Source: a virus. Taken from it: 44,015 bases of DNA. The stretch is taken from positions 1 to 44,015 of IMG/VR virus record IMGVR_UViG_3300032088_000017; one strand, given 5' to 3'. Below are positions 7,331-14,457 of the stretch, piece after piece. The stretch's first letter is position 1, and each line of letters begins with the position of its first letter. Both the position numbers and the translations under genes were made by a program. The notes below the pieces were generated by a model. The model was not told the DNA's origin. It saw only the letters and a list, made by a program, of their open reading frames with translations, and ran no database searches.

Positions 7331-8946
7331 ATAAACTAAAATCATTTAAAGACATTGCTCAAGAAAACGCAATGCATTTGTTAAAAAAAGAGCTTGCCAA
7401 AGAAGCTAAAAAGGCAGCAATAAATCCTTCAGACGCCGAAGAGGCAAGTGAAGAAAAAACGATGTATTGCAAAGATTGTGGTTGTGAAAAGGGTAAGCCT
7501 GATCCTGATTGCACGTGCGAAAACGATTGTAATAATTTAACTGCAGCACAATGCACTACTGAAAAATCTAAATGTAAATCTTTGAAAAAAGAAGCAGTCA
7601 ACGAGTATGGCGGGCCGCACATTTCTCGTAAAGATTATCTCAAGCCTATGCCATACAAAGGCGAAAAGGTATCTGTTAAAAACGAGCTAACAATTGCTGA
7701 TGTCCAAAATGCCACTGCAATGGCAAAGAAACGTCAAGACAAAGAACGTAAAGCCGGAAAGAAAAGTGTATCAACAACTGATCTTGCAGCACGTATGCCT
7801 AAAAAAGAAGCTCAAGATCCAAAGCATGTTAAGCAGGCAGTTGGCATTGCATCTGATCCTAGGTACAAGGGCGGAAATATGACAGGCGCAACTAAGGTGA
7901 TTAATAAACTTTCAAAAGGTTTGTCAGATCATCCTCAAGTTAAAGCCGTATTAAAACGTCAGAACGAAGACGTCAACGAGATTTCGCAGGCAACCAAGGA
8001 TCGATATGTTGCCCGCGCGTCTGGCGCAGCACAAGTCGGTGCTGTACAAAGTAAATATATGAAGGGCGACGCTAAAGACAAAAATGATAAGATGGTTGCA
8101 AAACGTCAAGCCGGAATAAAGAAAGCAGTCGGCGAAGAGATGACTATGCCAATGGGCAAAGTTTCAAAACTTCCTACATACACTAATAACAAGCAAAATG
8201 ACGACAAGAAGGCTGAGATCAGAAATGATTTAAAAGCTTTACGGGGTCGACTTGCTAAATTGTCTCGCACCAAACAAGAAGCACACCTAGATTATAACCC
8301 GGCAAAGGGCGGCTACAATCAACCTAAAGACAAAGAAGTTGGTAAAAGAGTCGGCACACGTGAAGACAAACAAGTTAAGAGTGCAGACAAGCGCCCGGTC
8401 AATGTGAATGTCGATGGTAAGATTGTGACACGCATGGAACCAGTTGTAAAACGTAAAGCGGATAAAGAAGTCTCAGAGCTTTCAAATCATAAGATGAGCC
8501 AATACCGAACTAAAGCCTATGACGACGCTGGAGCAAAATGGGCAGCCGGAGATACTGATAAAGCTAAAGCAAGAGTAAAAGGCGTATCTAAAGCTACGGA
8601 TAAGATGGACAAGAACAGAGTTTCTGAGCTTTCAAATCATACAATAGACTCATATAAAAAGAAGGCCAAGGTTTCGATTAATAAGGCCGCAGACACATAT
8701 GATTATAAGACTGCTATGAAGCGTACGCGTGGCTTTGGTCATGTCCTTAACAAAGCCAAAAAGTCTGGAACTAATGAAGATTATAAAATCACTAAAATTT
8801 ATAATCCGACAACAAGAAAATCACGAGCGGCTGGCACGAGCACGGCGACATATGCTGTTCATACCCATGATCGTAAATATTTCAAAGAGTTTCCAAATCA
8901 AAAAGACGCGGAAAAACATATGAAATCTATGGATAAGAAAAAGTAA
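7327..8946 (+). CDS. Large Lys-rich repeat protein, putative prohead core or internal protein
   Basis: A 539-residue hydrophilic protein, about a fifth Lys, with no membrane segment. It begins MNKLKSFKDIAQENA, has a Cys-rich patch at about residues 47-85 (CKDCGCEKGKPDPDCTCEND), and carries repeats of the form VSELSNHxxxxYxxKA near residues 385-460, plus a related EISQATKDRYVARA near 218. Repeats of this kind occur in internal proteins of T4-like marine phages. It overlaps the upstream gene by 4 bases. A scaffold, core or injected DNA-binding role is inferred from composition and context only. Confidence 0.7.
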   Translation: MNKLKSFKDIAQENAMHLLKKELAKEAKKAAINPSDAEEASEEKTMYCKDCGCEKGKPDPDCTCENDCNNLTAAQCTTEKSKCKSLKKEAVNEYGGPHISRKDYLKPMPYKGEKVSVKNELTIADVQNATAMAKKRQDKERKAGKKSVSTTDLAARMPKKEAQDPKHVKQAVGIASDPRYKGGNMTGATKVINKLSKGLSDHPQVKAVLKRQNEDVNEISQATKDRYVARASGAAQVGAVQSKYMKGDAKDKNDKMVAKRQAGIKKAVGEEMTMPMGKVSKLPTYTNNKQNDDKKAEIRNDLKALRGRLAKLSRTKQEAHLDYNPAKGGYNQPKDKEVGKRVGTREDKQVKSADKRPVNVNVDGKIVTRMEPVVKRKADKEVSELSNHKMSQYRTKAYDDAGAKWAAGDTDKAKARVKGVSKATDKMDKNRVSELSNHTIDSYKKKAKVSINKAADTYDYKTAMKRTRGFGHVLNKAKKSGTNEDYKITKIYNPTTRKSRAAGTSTATYAVHTHDRKYFKEFPNQKDAEKHMKSMDKKK

Positions 8947-8947
8947 A

Positions 8948-9055
8948 ATGCAACCTGAAATACCAGTCTTAGATGAAGAACACAATAACTGTGGAACACC
9001 AGACTGTTGTGGCGAATGCGATACAGCGGGCAAAGGCACGGACGAAGATGATTAG
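8948..9055 (+). CDS. Cys-rich micropeptide
   Basis: A 35-residue acidic peptide containing CGTPDCCGEC, a tight cluster of four cysteines that could bind zinc or a metal. It starts two bases after the previous stop and overlaps the next gene by 8 bases, a tiling typical of real phage genes. No family is recognised. The competing frame that would start inside it at 8973 is less likely, because the downstream gene has a better start at 9048. Confidence 0.55.
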   Translation: MQPEIPVLDEEHNNCGTPDCCGECDTAGKGTDEDD

Positions 9056-9311
9056 ATTTAAACAGTATATTGCAGAAAAAGGCGATGACGCAAAAGGCCA
9101 TTTCATTCCGACTGAAAAGGGGGCTGGGATGACACCTAAGGGTGTTAAGGCATATCGCGCGAAAAATCCTGGCAGTAAGCTTAAAACTGCCGTCACAGGT
9201 AAGGTAAAAGCCGGCAGCAAAGACGCTGGCCGCCGCAAATCATTTTGCGCAAGATCAAAAGGCTGGACTGGCGAACGAGGCAAAGCTGCTCGTCGTCGGT
9301 GGAAATGCTAG
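9048..9311 (+). CDS. DUF6321-like small basic protein
   Basis: An 87-residue protein with the pattern I know from the DUF6321 family of T4-like phages: KGAGMTPKGVKAYRAKNPG, then LKTAVTGKVKAGSKDAGRRKSFCAR and a basic C-terminus ending RRRWKC. I chose the ATG at 9048, giving MIRFKQYIAEKGDD, whose FxxYIAE matches the T4 capsid-targeting leader (MKTYQEFIAE) closely, with a likely cleavage after the Glu. The role is unknown, but DNA binding inside the head is plausible from its charge. An extended start at 8973 would hide this leader. Confidence 0.8.
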   Translation: MIRFKQYIAEKGDDAKGHFIPTEKGAGMTPKGVKAYRAKNPGSKLKTAVTGKVKAGSKDAGRRKSFCARSKGWTGERGKAARRRWKC

Positions 9312-9323
9312 GAAATACGAATT

Positions 9324-9602
9324 ATGGAAAAGTCAGAAGGTCAACGCCTCGACCGTATAGAAGAAAAGATTGATAGGTTGTCAGAAGCACTCATAAGTAT
9401 CGCGCGTTTTGAAGAAAAGCTCGAAGCCTATAACAGGTATCGTGAAGATTCTTGGAATCGTATGAATAAGTTTTCTGAAAAACTAGATAGTATCGAATTA
9501 CAGGTGCAGGACAACGCACATACTGTAGCAATTATAAATAAATTATTCTGGGTAGTTATTGTAGCTATCTCAGGAGCAATAGCAGCCCAGATTTGGATGT
9601 AA
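9324..9602 (+). CDS. Coiled coil with C-terminal transmembrane anchor
   Basis: A 92-residue protein. The first about 70 residues form heptad-like helices (LDRIEEKIDRLSEAL, FSEKLDSIELQVQDNA), followed by one transmembrane segment (LFWVVIVAISGAIAAQI) at the C-terminus. The architecture resembles XhlA-type and similar lysis-associated proteins, and it matches a family I know from marine T4-like phages. It sits in the late operon upstream of the spanins, so a holin-accessory role is possible but unproven. Confidence 0.7.
   Translation: MEKSEGQRLDRIEEKIDRLSEALISIARFEEKLEAYNRYREDSWNRMNKFSEKLDSIELQVQDNAHTVAIINKLFWVVIVAISGAIAAQIWM
9533..9540 (+). promoter_or_regulatory. Possible internal late promoter TATAAATA
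   Basis: An exact TATAAATA inside the 9324 gene, 73 bases upstream of the ATG at 9613. It could add late transcription for the downstream genes. In AT-rich coding DNA an occasional chance match is expected. Confidence 0.35.
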
Positions 9603-9612
9603 GGAAAAAACA

Positions 9613-10665
9613 ATGAAAACACAAGACATAAAAAATATGGCCCTTGCATTCCAAGCGGTCACCGAAAAGTACGGTAAGAAAAAAGAGGATGCGTATAACG
9701 ACGCGCGCCCTGGTACCAAGCAGAATCAAAAAGATTTTGATAAGGCTTCTAAAATGGCAGCGCCAAAAGATAAAGTATCTTTAAAGCCTATGCCACCCGC
9801 CTTAGCTAAGAAAATGGCTAAAGACGAAGGCTATGCATCTGCTGCCCAGCGTGCAGCAGTTTGGGCAGACCGAGCCGATGGCGGCAAAGGTCATCCTGAT
9901 AATAAAAAGAAGAAAAAGGCAGAGGGTTTGTGGGATAACATCCGCAAGCGCCGCGAAGCTGGTAAGCCTAAGAAGAAGCCAGGCGATAAAGGCTACCCTA
10001 AAACGCTTAACGTTGAGTCAGTCGAAGAAGCATTCGAGCCGCACATGATGTATGATCCTAAAACAGGCAAAGGATATAAGGCTGAAAAAGAAGCCGACCA
10101 TCTTCGCATGAAAAAAATGGGATACACTCATGATAAGCCTGCTACTAATGAAGCCCTAAAAGGCGATCAGCATAAACTAGATCACGATAAAGACGGTGAC
10201 ATTGACGCGGCAGATTTTAAAGGCTTGCGCAATAAAAACAAAAAAGACAAAAAGTCTGAAATGGAAGTTAAGCCTAATCAGAAGCAAGACGATGATAAAG
10301 GTGCTGTAGCTGAAAAGGCAAAGTGCTCTTCTTCTTATAAGAAAGAGTCAACTGAGCTTGAAAATCTTGAAACTCAAGTCGAGCAGACATATCAAGGTGT
10401 TCAATCAGGCATGCGTCAAGCTATGATGCAGATGTGGGAAAAGGCCTCGCACACAGGCGGCGCGCCAGCTGAAGAGATCGATTCAAAAGATTCTCCGACT
10501 GCCAAAAAAATGAAGGCTGACCATAAGGCCGAAGTTAATGACGTTGAAGAAAAAGGTCATGTTGATGCAGCACAAGCTGGTCGCGCAGGACCATCTGCCA
10601 AAGCTCGCCCAAATGATAATATGAAAGGCGATAAGGCAATTATTAATCCAGTGAAAGGAAAGTAA
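9613..10665 (+). CDS. Lys-rich internal-type protein with an EF-hand-like loop
   Basis: A 350-residue, very hydrophilic protein. Landmarks are SAAQRAAVWADRADGG near residues 76-91, a WDNIRKRREAGKPKKKPG segment (about 107-124) also familiar from other marine-phage internal proteins, and an EF-hand-like calcium loop DHDKDGDIDAAD at 190-201 with acidic residues at loop positions 1, 3, 5, 7, 9 and 12. GGAAAAAAC lies before the ATG. Composition and position suggest a core or packaged protein; calcium binding is inferred from the loop only. Confidence 0.7.
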   Translation: MKTQDIKNMALAFQAVTEKYGKKKEDAYNDARPGTKQNQKDFDKASKMAAPKDKVSLKPMPPALAKKMAKDEGYASAAQRAAVWADRADGGKGHPDNKKKKKAEGLWDNIRKRREAGKPKKKPGDKGYPKTLNVESVEEAFEPHMMYDPKTGKGYKAEKEADHLRMKKMGYTHDKPATNEALKGDQHKLDHDKDGDIDAADFKGLRNKNKKDKKSEMEVKPNQKQDDDKGAVAEKAKCSSSYKKESTELENLETQVEQTYQGVQSGMRQAMMQMWEKASHTGGAPAEEIDSKDSPTAKKMKADHKAEVNDVEEKGHVDAAQAGRAGPSAKARPNDNMKGDKAIINPVKGK

Positions 10666-11019
10666 ATGGCAATCACACCACCTAGCTGGGCGAAGAACGC
10701 TGTGCCAACTCCAAACGGTTGGCAGGATCCTCGCTCAGGTGAATTATTGAAATCACAGCGTATTGGCCAAGCTGACATCGATGCATATAACGGAGTTACT
10801 GCTCCTGCACCGGTTGCGCCTGCGCCTACGCCCGTAGCCACAGTCGAAATTGAAGAGGAAGTAATGCAACAACTAAATGAAGCGCCTGTTAACAACACTT
10901 CGATTGATAATATGACTAAATTTCAGCTTGAAGCCCTAGGCCGAGAGTATGGTGTCGAGTTAGATCGTCGTAAATCAAAGGCCGCACTAGTAGATGAGGT
11001 CAAATCACTTACTGAATAA
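10666..11019 (+). CDS. Conserved phage protein with LEM/SAP-like C-terminus
   Basis: A 117-residue protein directly abutting the previous stop. It starts with MAITPPSWAKNAVPTPNGW, a pattern recurrent in T4-like marine phages, has a Pro/Ala linker (PAPVAPAPTPVA, about residues 46-57) and ends in a two-helix module (MTKFQLEALGREYGVELD then KAALVDEVKSL) resembling SAP/LEM-type DNA-binding helices. It may tether DNA or a partner in the head. Function is not established. Confidence 0.75.
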   Translation: MAITPPSWAKNAVPTPNGWQDPRSGELLKSQRIGQADIDAYNGVTAPAPVAPAPTPVATVEIEEEVMQQLNEAPVNNTSIDNMTKFQLEALGREYGVELDRRKSKAALVDEVKSLTE

Positions 11020-11022
11020 TTG

Positions 11023-11030
11023 CATAAATA
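11023..11030 (+). promoter_or_regulatory. Variant late promoter CATAAATA
   Basis: One mismatch to the T4 late consensus in the short gap between two late genes. It is well placed: a start near 11036 would leave a 25-base leader with GAGAA before the ATG at 11061. Confidence 0.45.
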
Positions 11031-11060
11031 AGTTTGAAATATAATTTATTTGAGAACATA

Positions 11061-11426
11061 ATGCAATTTGAAAATGTAAGCGAAAGTAACTTGTTGTTAT
11101 ATGCGGCAAAGAACTATCATAATCCTTTGGGCGCAAGCTCAGAGGATTTTTATGAAGATTTAAAAAGGTTTACTTACGTAAAAAGGCTAGTAAACAAATA
11201 TTTGCAGACCAAGGAATTACCTGAAAGGCTGATATTAAATCATCTAATAGTAATTTTTAATATGTTTGGTATTGAAGCTGGTTGTAAAATTCTAGAACTT
11301 AAACTAGATGATGAGCACTGGCCAGTAATAAAACCATTTTTGATCTTCCTGCGCTATATCGATAATAAACAATACGCCGAACTACATATGAACAAACATG
11401 TTGTCGAGGCCCTAAGGAAGATATAA
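11061..11426 (+). CDS. DUF7207-like conserved late protein
   Basis: A 121-residue helical protein. I chose the ATG at 11061 with GAGAA upstream, giving MQFENVSESNLLLYAAKNY. A TTG at 11034 would lengthen it over the promoter-like CATAAATA. The sequence pattern (KRLVNKYLQTKELPERLILNH, then FNMFGIEAGCKILEL) matches a family I know from cyanophages, always near structural genes. Its job is unknown. Its stop overlaps the next start. Confidence 0.75.
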   Translation: MQFENVSESNLLLYAAKNYHNPLGASSEDFYEDLKRFTYVKRLVNKYLQTKELPERLILNHLIVIFNMFGIEAGCKILELKLDDEHWPVIKPFLIFLRYIDNKQYAELHMNKHVVEALRKI

Positions 11427-11992
11427 TGGGTATTTTAAAGAAGTCTGCTGACTTAGTTTATACATTTAGATTTCTAAAATTACTTGTCACACCATTTGAC
11501 AAGACTAAAGCCTTTGAGCTTGGTCTTATTGACGACAAGGGTAAAAAACTAAAGAAATCTGAAACATCAGCCGAAAAGGATGCGTTAACGCCGTTTATAC
11601 GTATGGTATTTAATATCAAAAAATTAATACCTGCAGGTAAGATCGGATCATACGCATCAGCATTATATTTGCTTAAAGAAACATTTGGCTTGACCAATAC
11701 AAGCGTTGATAAGATAATTGTCGAGTCTGGCATCGATCCATCGTCATTACTTGCCGAGCAAACCGCATGGTTTATGCTTGAAGACAAACAGCTTTCACCC
11801 GGAACATATCGCATAAATCACACAAAGGCTATCAATGCTACGTGTGAAGAAGTCGTTAATCGTAATGACAAAGTGCGGATATTAGATGACTCATATCCTA
11901 TTGGCGATATTCGAGGCATCGATATATACGAAGCAATACATATAAATACTATGCAAAAGATATACGTATCATCTATGGAGCTAATTAAATGA
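11426..11992 (+). CDS. Conserved T4-like structural-type protein
   Basis: A 188-residue protein overlapping its neighbours on both sides. It contains KIGSYASALYLLKETFGL (about residues 71-88), with the remainder including ESGIDPSSLLAEQTAWFMLEDK and YEAIHINTMQKIYVSSMELI. I recognise this pattern from proteins of marine T4-like phages annotated as structural or hypothetical. It is soluble, with no catalytic motif seen. The neighbourhood suggests a virion or assembly role. Confidence 0.7.
   Translation: MGILKKSADLVYTFRFLKLLVTPFDKTKAFELGLIDDKGKKLKKSETSAEKDALTPFIRMVFNIKKLIPAGKIGSYASALYLLKETFGLTNTSVDKIIVESGIDPSSLLAEQTAWFMLEDKQLSPGTYRINHTKAINATCEEVVNRNDKVRILDDSYPIGDIRGIDIYEAIHINTMQKIYVSSMELIK
11941..11948 (+). 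promoter_or_regulatory. Possible internal late promoter TATAAATA
   Basis: An exact TATAAATA 41 bases upstream of the ATG at 11989, inside the preceding coding region. It could reinforce late expression of the next gene; chance occurrence is possible. Confidence 0.35.
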
Positions 11993-12228
11993 TTAACTTT
12001 AAAAACTACATAGCAGAAGACAAGGCTGGAACTTCGTTCGCTGATAAGTCAAAAAAATCTGGCATATCAACTGGTGTACTGCGCAAAGTGTACAACCGCG
12101 GTGTTGCCGCATGGAAGACAGGGCATCGTCCTGGAACTACGCCATCACAGTGGGGACACGCGCGCGTTAATGCCTTTATTGTTAAAAAGAAAAAAGGTGG
12201 CCTAAATCACGACAAGGATTTAGCTTAA
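11989..12228 (+). CDS. DUF5824-like protein with a capsid-targeting-type leader
   Basis: A 79-residue protein. After MINFKNYIAEDK, which matches the FxxYIAE capsid-targeting pattern, comes KSGISTGVLRKVYNRGVAAWKTGHRPGTTPSQWGHARVNAF, a block I recognise as DUF5824, widespread in large phages either alone or fused to other domains. The function is unknown; the Trp- and Arg-rich motif suggests nucleic-acid or protein binding. It overlaps the previous gene by 4 bases and is followed after one base by the kinase gene. Confidence 0.8.
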   Translation: MINFKNYIAEDKAGTSFADKSKKSGISTGVLRKVYNRGVAAWKTGHRPGTTPSQWGHARVNAFIVKKKKGGLNHDKDLA

Positions 12229-12229
12229 A

Positions 12230-13630
12230 ATGAAAACCCGGCAAGATCCAGATATTAAAGCGCGTGATGGCACGCAACCAAAAAACCATTATGCCGGATT
12301 GAAAAAAAAGACTAAGGTTGCGCGTGATAAACACTTTAATAAAAATAGCAAAAAGTCTGACAGTGATCCAAGCGCATATAAACCAGCGCCAGGCGATAAG
12401 ACTGCTAAAACAAAAACATCGACATATACAAAACAGTATAAACAAATGTACGAAGATAAAGTTACAAAGAAACAGCTAAATTCACTTGAAGCCATACTCG
12501 ATAAAGTATTTGCTAAAATCGGTATGGATGTAGAATTTACTCGTCACTTCTTAGATCGTGTCAACGATGCTCGCAACAAGACACAGATCACGCCTAAAGA
12601 ATTGGCATTGCTATTTAAAAAAGAGTACATCAAATGGGGCAAGCCTATTGCTAAGATGGGCGACGACGCTGAAGGTGTTATGAAGGATTTAGAGTCTGAC
12701 ATAAACATACCGTTTGTACTCAACTGGAACGCCGATAAAAAAGAATTAGAAATGGTGGCCAAGACTGTTATGAGAAAAAAGAATTTTACATCCCCTGACC
12801 GTAAGTTTCCGGTAGAAAGCGTAAACGAAGGTGTTAACGATCCCGCTATATTTCATGCTGTGTTTTTAGCCGGCGGCCCGGGCTCAGGCAAATCGTTTAT
12901 GGTTGGCCAAACTGCTCTGACTGCTCTTGGCTTTAGAATTATTAACTCTGACAACGCATTTGAAATGGCTATGAAGAAAGCAGGCATGGACACTACGCCT
13001 GAAAATATATTCTCGGTCAAAGGGCAAACAATACGCAAGGGTGCTGCTACACTTACTGTTAAGAAAATGGAAATAGCTTTGAAAGGTCGTCTCGGTCTTG
13101 TAATCGATGGTACAGGCAAAGATTACGCTAAGATCGCTAAGCAGGCAGCTAAGCTTCGTGCGCTTGGCTATGAAGTTGCTATGATATTTGTTAACACAGA
13201 TAAGCAAACGGCTATAGATAGAGATGCCAAGCGTAAAAGAACGTTGGGCCCAGAAGTTGTAACTAAGATGTGGGCAGATGTCCAGAAGAATATAGGTAAA
13301 TTTCAAAACTTATTTCGTAACAAAATGTTTGTAGTCGATAATAGCGAAGGGTCAAATTGGCAAGGCGCTACTATGGCAACATACAAACAAATTAAAAAGT
13401 GGTCTGAGAAAGAAGCATCGAACGGTATTGCTAAGAAGTGGATCGCGCAAGAGCGTAAACCCAAGCCGCCTACTGTTAGAAAAGAAGATGTTCCTGGAAC
13501 CTCTACTACTTCAGTTGTGGGCGCTGGTAATAATCCTACAGGCACGGTAGTAGTTGATAGACGCCGGCGCAAAGACAAACACCCAAAGGTGCTAAAGAAA
13601 TTTAGAAAGTATTTAGAAAACGATGGTTAG
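12230..13630 (+). CDS. P-loop kinase fused to a phage head-associated domain
   Basis: A 466-residue protein in three parts. Residues 1-80 are a Lys-rich linker. About 85-190 hold a conserved phage domain (VEFTRHFLDRVNDARNKTQI, then FVLNWN). From about 200 there is a nucleotide kinase with Walker A GGPGSGKS at 215-222, followed by FRIINSDNAFE and LVIDGTGKDY. The kinase resembles zeta-toxin and polynucleotide-kinase P-loop proteins. In relatives I know it is usually a separate gene whose start leads into EGVNDPAIF; here that junction reads VNEGVNDPAIF, suggesting a fusion. The phosphate acceptor is unknown. Confidence 0.8.
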   Translation: MKTRQDPDIKARDGTQPKNHYAGLKKKTKVARDKHFNKNSKKSDSDPSAYKPAPGDKTAKTKTSTYTKQYKQMYEDKVTKKQLNSLEAILDKVFAKIGMDVEFTRHFLDRVNDARNKTQITPKELALLFKKEYIKWGKPIAKMGDDAEGVMKDLESDINIPFVLNWNADKKELEMVAKTVMRKKNFTSPDRKFPVESVNEGVNDPAIFHAVFLAGGPGSGKSFMVGQTALTALGFRIINSDNAFEMAMKKAGMDTTPENIFSVKGQTIRKGAATLTVKKMEIALKGRLGLVIDGTGKDYAKIAKQAAKLRALGYEVAMIFVNTDKQTAIDRDAKRKRTLGPEVVTKMWADVQKNIGKFQNLFRNKMFVVDNSEGSNWQGATMATYKQIKKWSEKEASNGIAKKWIAQERKPKPPTVRKEDVPGTSTTSVVGAGNNPTGTVVVDRRRRKDKHPKVLKKFRKYLENDG

Positions 13631-14069
13631 AATTTACGTCTTTATTTTTATTGTAGGAACCTTAGGCAGTGTTGCCTGGGGAGCTAAATGGTATTATGAA
13701 GACACACAAGCTAGACTAACACAATTAAGAGAGAATAATGTTAAATTGGTCGATGCAGCAGAAACGCTGCAAACTACAGTAGACCAACTTGAATATGATG
13801 CCGAACAATCTCAGCTCAATGTTGCTGAATTGCAGAAGAAACTTAAAAAATCTGAAGCCGGCCTTGATCGACTGAGAAAAAGATTTAGTGAAATTGATAT
13901 TACGAGGGACGCATTAGCAGATCCTGCAGACCTCGAACGGAGAATTAATCGTGGCGTTGACAGACTCATACAAGACATATTTAAAGATACTGGCGGTATC
14001 ACTGCTGACACTCCCACTGATGGGATGCCTGAGGAGCAATCAGGAACCGACAGTAGTAACGAAGACTGA
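13623..14069 (+). CDS. i-spanin (Rz-like) inner-membrane lysis protein
   Basis: A 148-residue protein with an N-terminal membrane anchor (about residues 3-20, YVFIFIVGTLGSVAWGA) followed by a long coiled coil (about 28-98, rich in Gln, Leu and Glu) and an acidic tail. This is the layout of an i-spanin, which spans the periplasm and, with its lipoprotein partner, fuses the two membranes at the last step of lysis. The partner gene starts inside it in another frame. It overlaps the kinase gene by 8 bases and should be expressed late. Confidence 0.85.
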   Translation: MVRIYVFIFIVGTLGSVAWGAKWYYEDTQARLTQLRENNVKLVDAAETLQTTVDQLEYDAEQSQLNVAELQKKLKKSEAGLDRLRKRFSEIDITRDALADPADLERRINRGVDRLIQDIFKDTGGITADTPTDGMPEEQSGTDSSNED

Positions 14070-14337
14070 ATTCATCTATCCTAATATTCAGTTACAAGAA
14101 CCACCAAAACCAGTTGACATGCCAGATGTCGAGTGGTTTGTTGTTAATGAAGAAACACTTGACGAATTTATAGAGCGCGTCAAGGCAGTTGGCGGTGTGC
14201 CTGCCTTTATTGCTATTACTCCAAAGGGCTATGAAAATCTCGCAATCGGCATTAATGATTTGCGCAGATATGTTCTACAACAGACCGAAATTATTGTGTA
14301 TTACGAAAAATCTATTTCGGAAATGGGTCCTAAATAA
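13951..14337 (+). CDS. o-spanin (Rz1-like) outer-membrane lipoprotein
   Basis: A 128-residue lipoprotein precursor. It starts at a GTG with GGAG 8 bases upstream, inside the i-spanin gene (119-base overlap). The signal peptide ends in the lipobox LMGC, with Cys26 as the lipidated residue. The mature part is Pro-rich at first (PNIQLQEPPKPVDMPD), then helical, longer than lambda Rz1. It should sit in the inner leaflet of the outer membrane and bind the i-spanin. The embedded start is typical of Rz/Rz1 pairs. The last base lies next to a putative NrdR box. Confidence 0.85.
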   Translation: MALTDSYKTYLKILAVSLLTLPLMGCLRSNQEPTVVTKTEFIYPNIQLQEPPKPVDMPDVEWFVVNEETLDEFIERVKAVGGVPAFIAITPKGYENLAIGINDLRRYVLQQTEIIVYYEKSISEMGPK

Positions 14338-14382
14338 CACAATATATTGTGACAAATTGTCAAATATAGCTATATTTTGCTG
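14337..14382 (+). promoter_or_regulatory. Putative tandem NrdR boxes
   Basis: Box 1 (14337-14352, ACACAATATATTGTGA) matches the NrdR consensus acaCwAtATaTwGtgt at 15 of 16 positions, with a perfect core. Box 2 (14367-14382, TAGCTATATTTTGCTG) matches 9 of 10 core positions and abuts the -35. The centres are 30 bp apart, close to the usual 31-32. NrdR is a host repressor of ribonucleotide reductase genes. A smaller inverted repeat, TGACAA/TTGTCA, lies between the boxes. Confidence 0.6.
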
Positions 14383-14411
14383 TTTACAAACTTCGCGTTT
14401 TGATATATAAT
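14383..14411 (+). promoter_or_regulatory. Promoter of the nrdB-nrdA operon
   Basis: TTTACA (14383-14388), a 17-bp spacer and TATAAT (14406-14411). It is preceded by the putative NrdR boxes, so it may be repressible by the host. Confidence 0.85.
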
Positions 14412-14457
14412 AGCACATATACAGAAAAGAATCATATACATTTTGGAGATTACGCTC

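Noticed and set aside
8973-9311. An extended start for the DUF6321-like gene
   Set aside because: The start at 9048 restores the conserved MxRFxxYIAE leader and tiles with the micropeptide; the extension does not look conserved.
14362-14377. AAATATAGCTATATTT as an independent operator
   Set aside because: This 16-bp palindrome overlaps the second NrdR-like box; it is simpler to treat the two as one regulatory zone.
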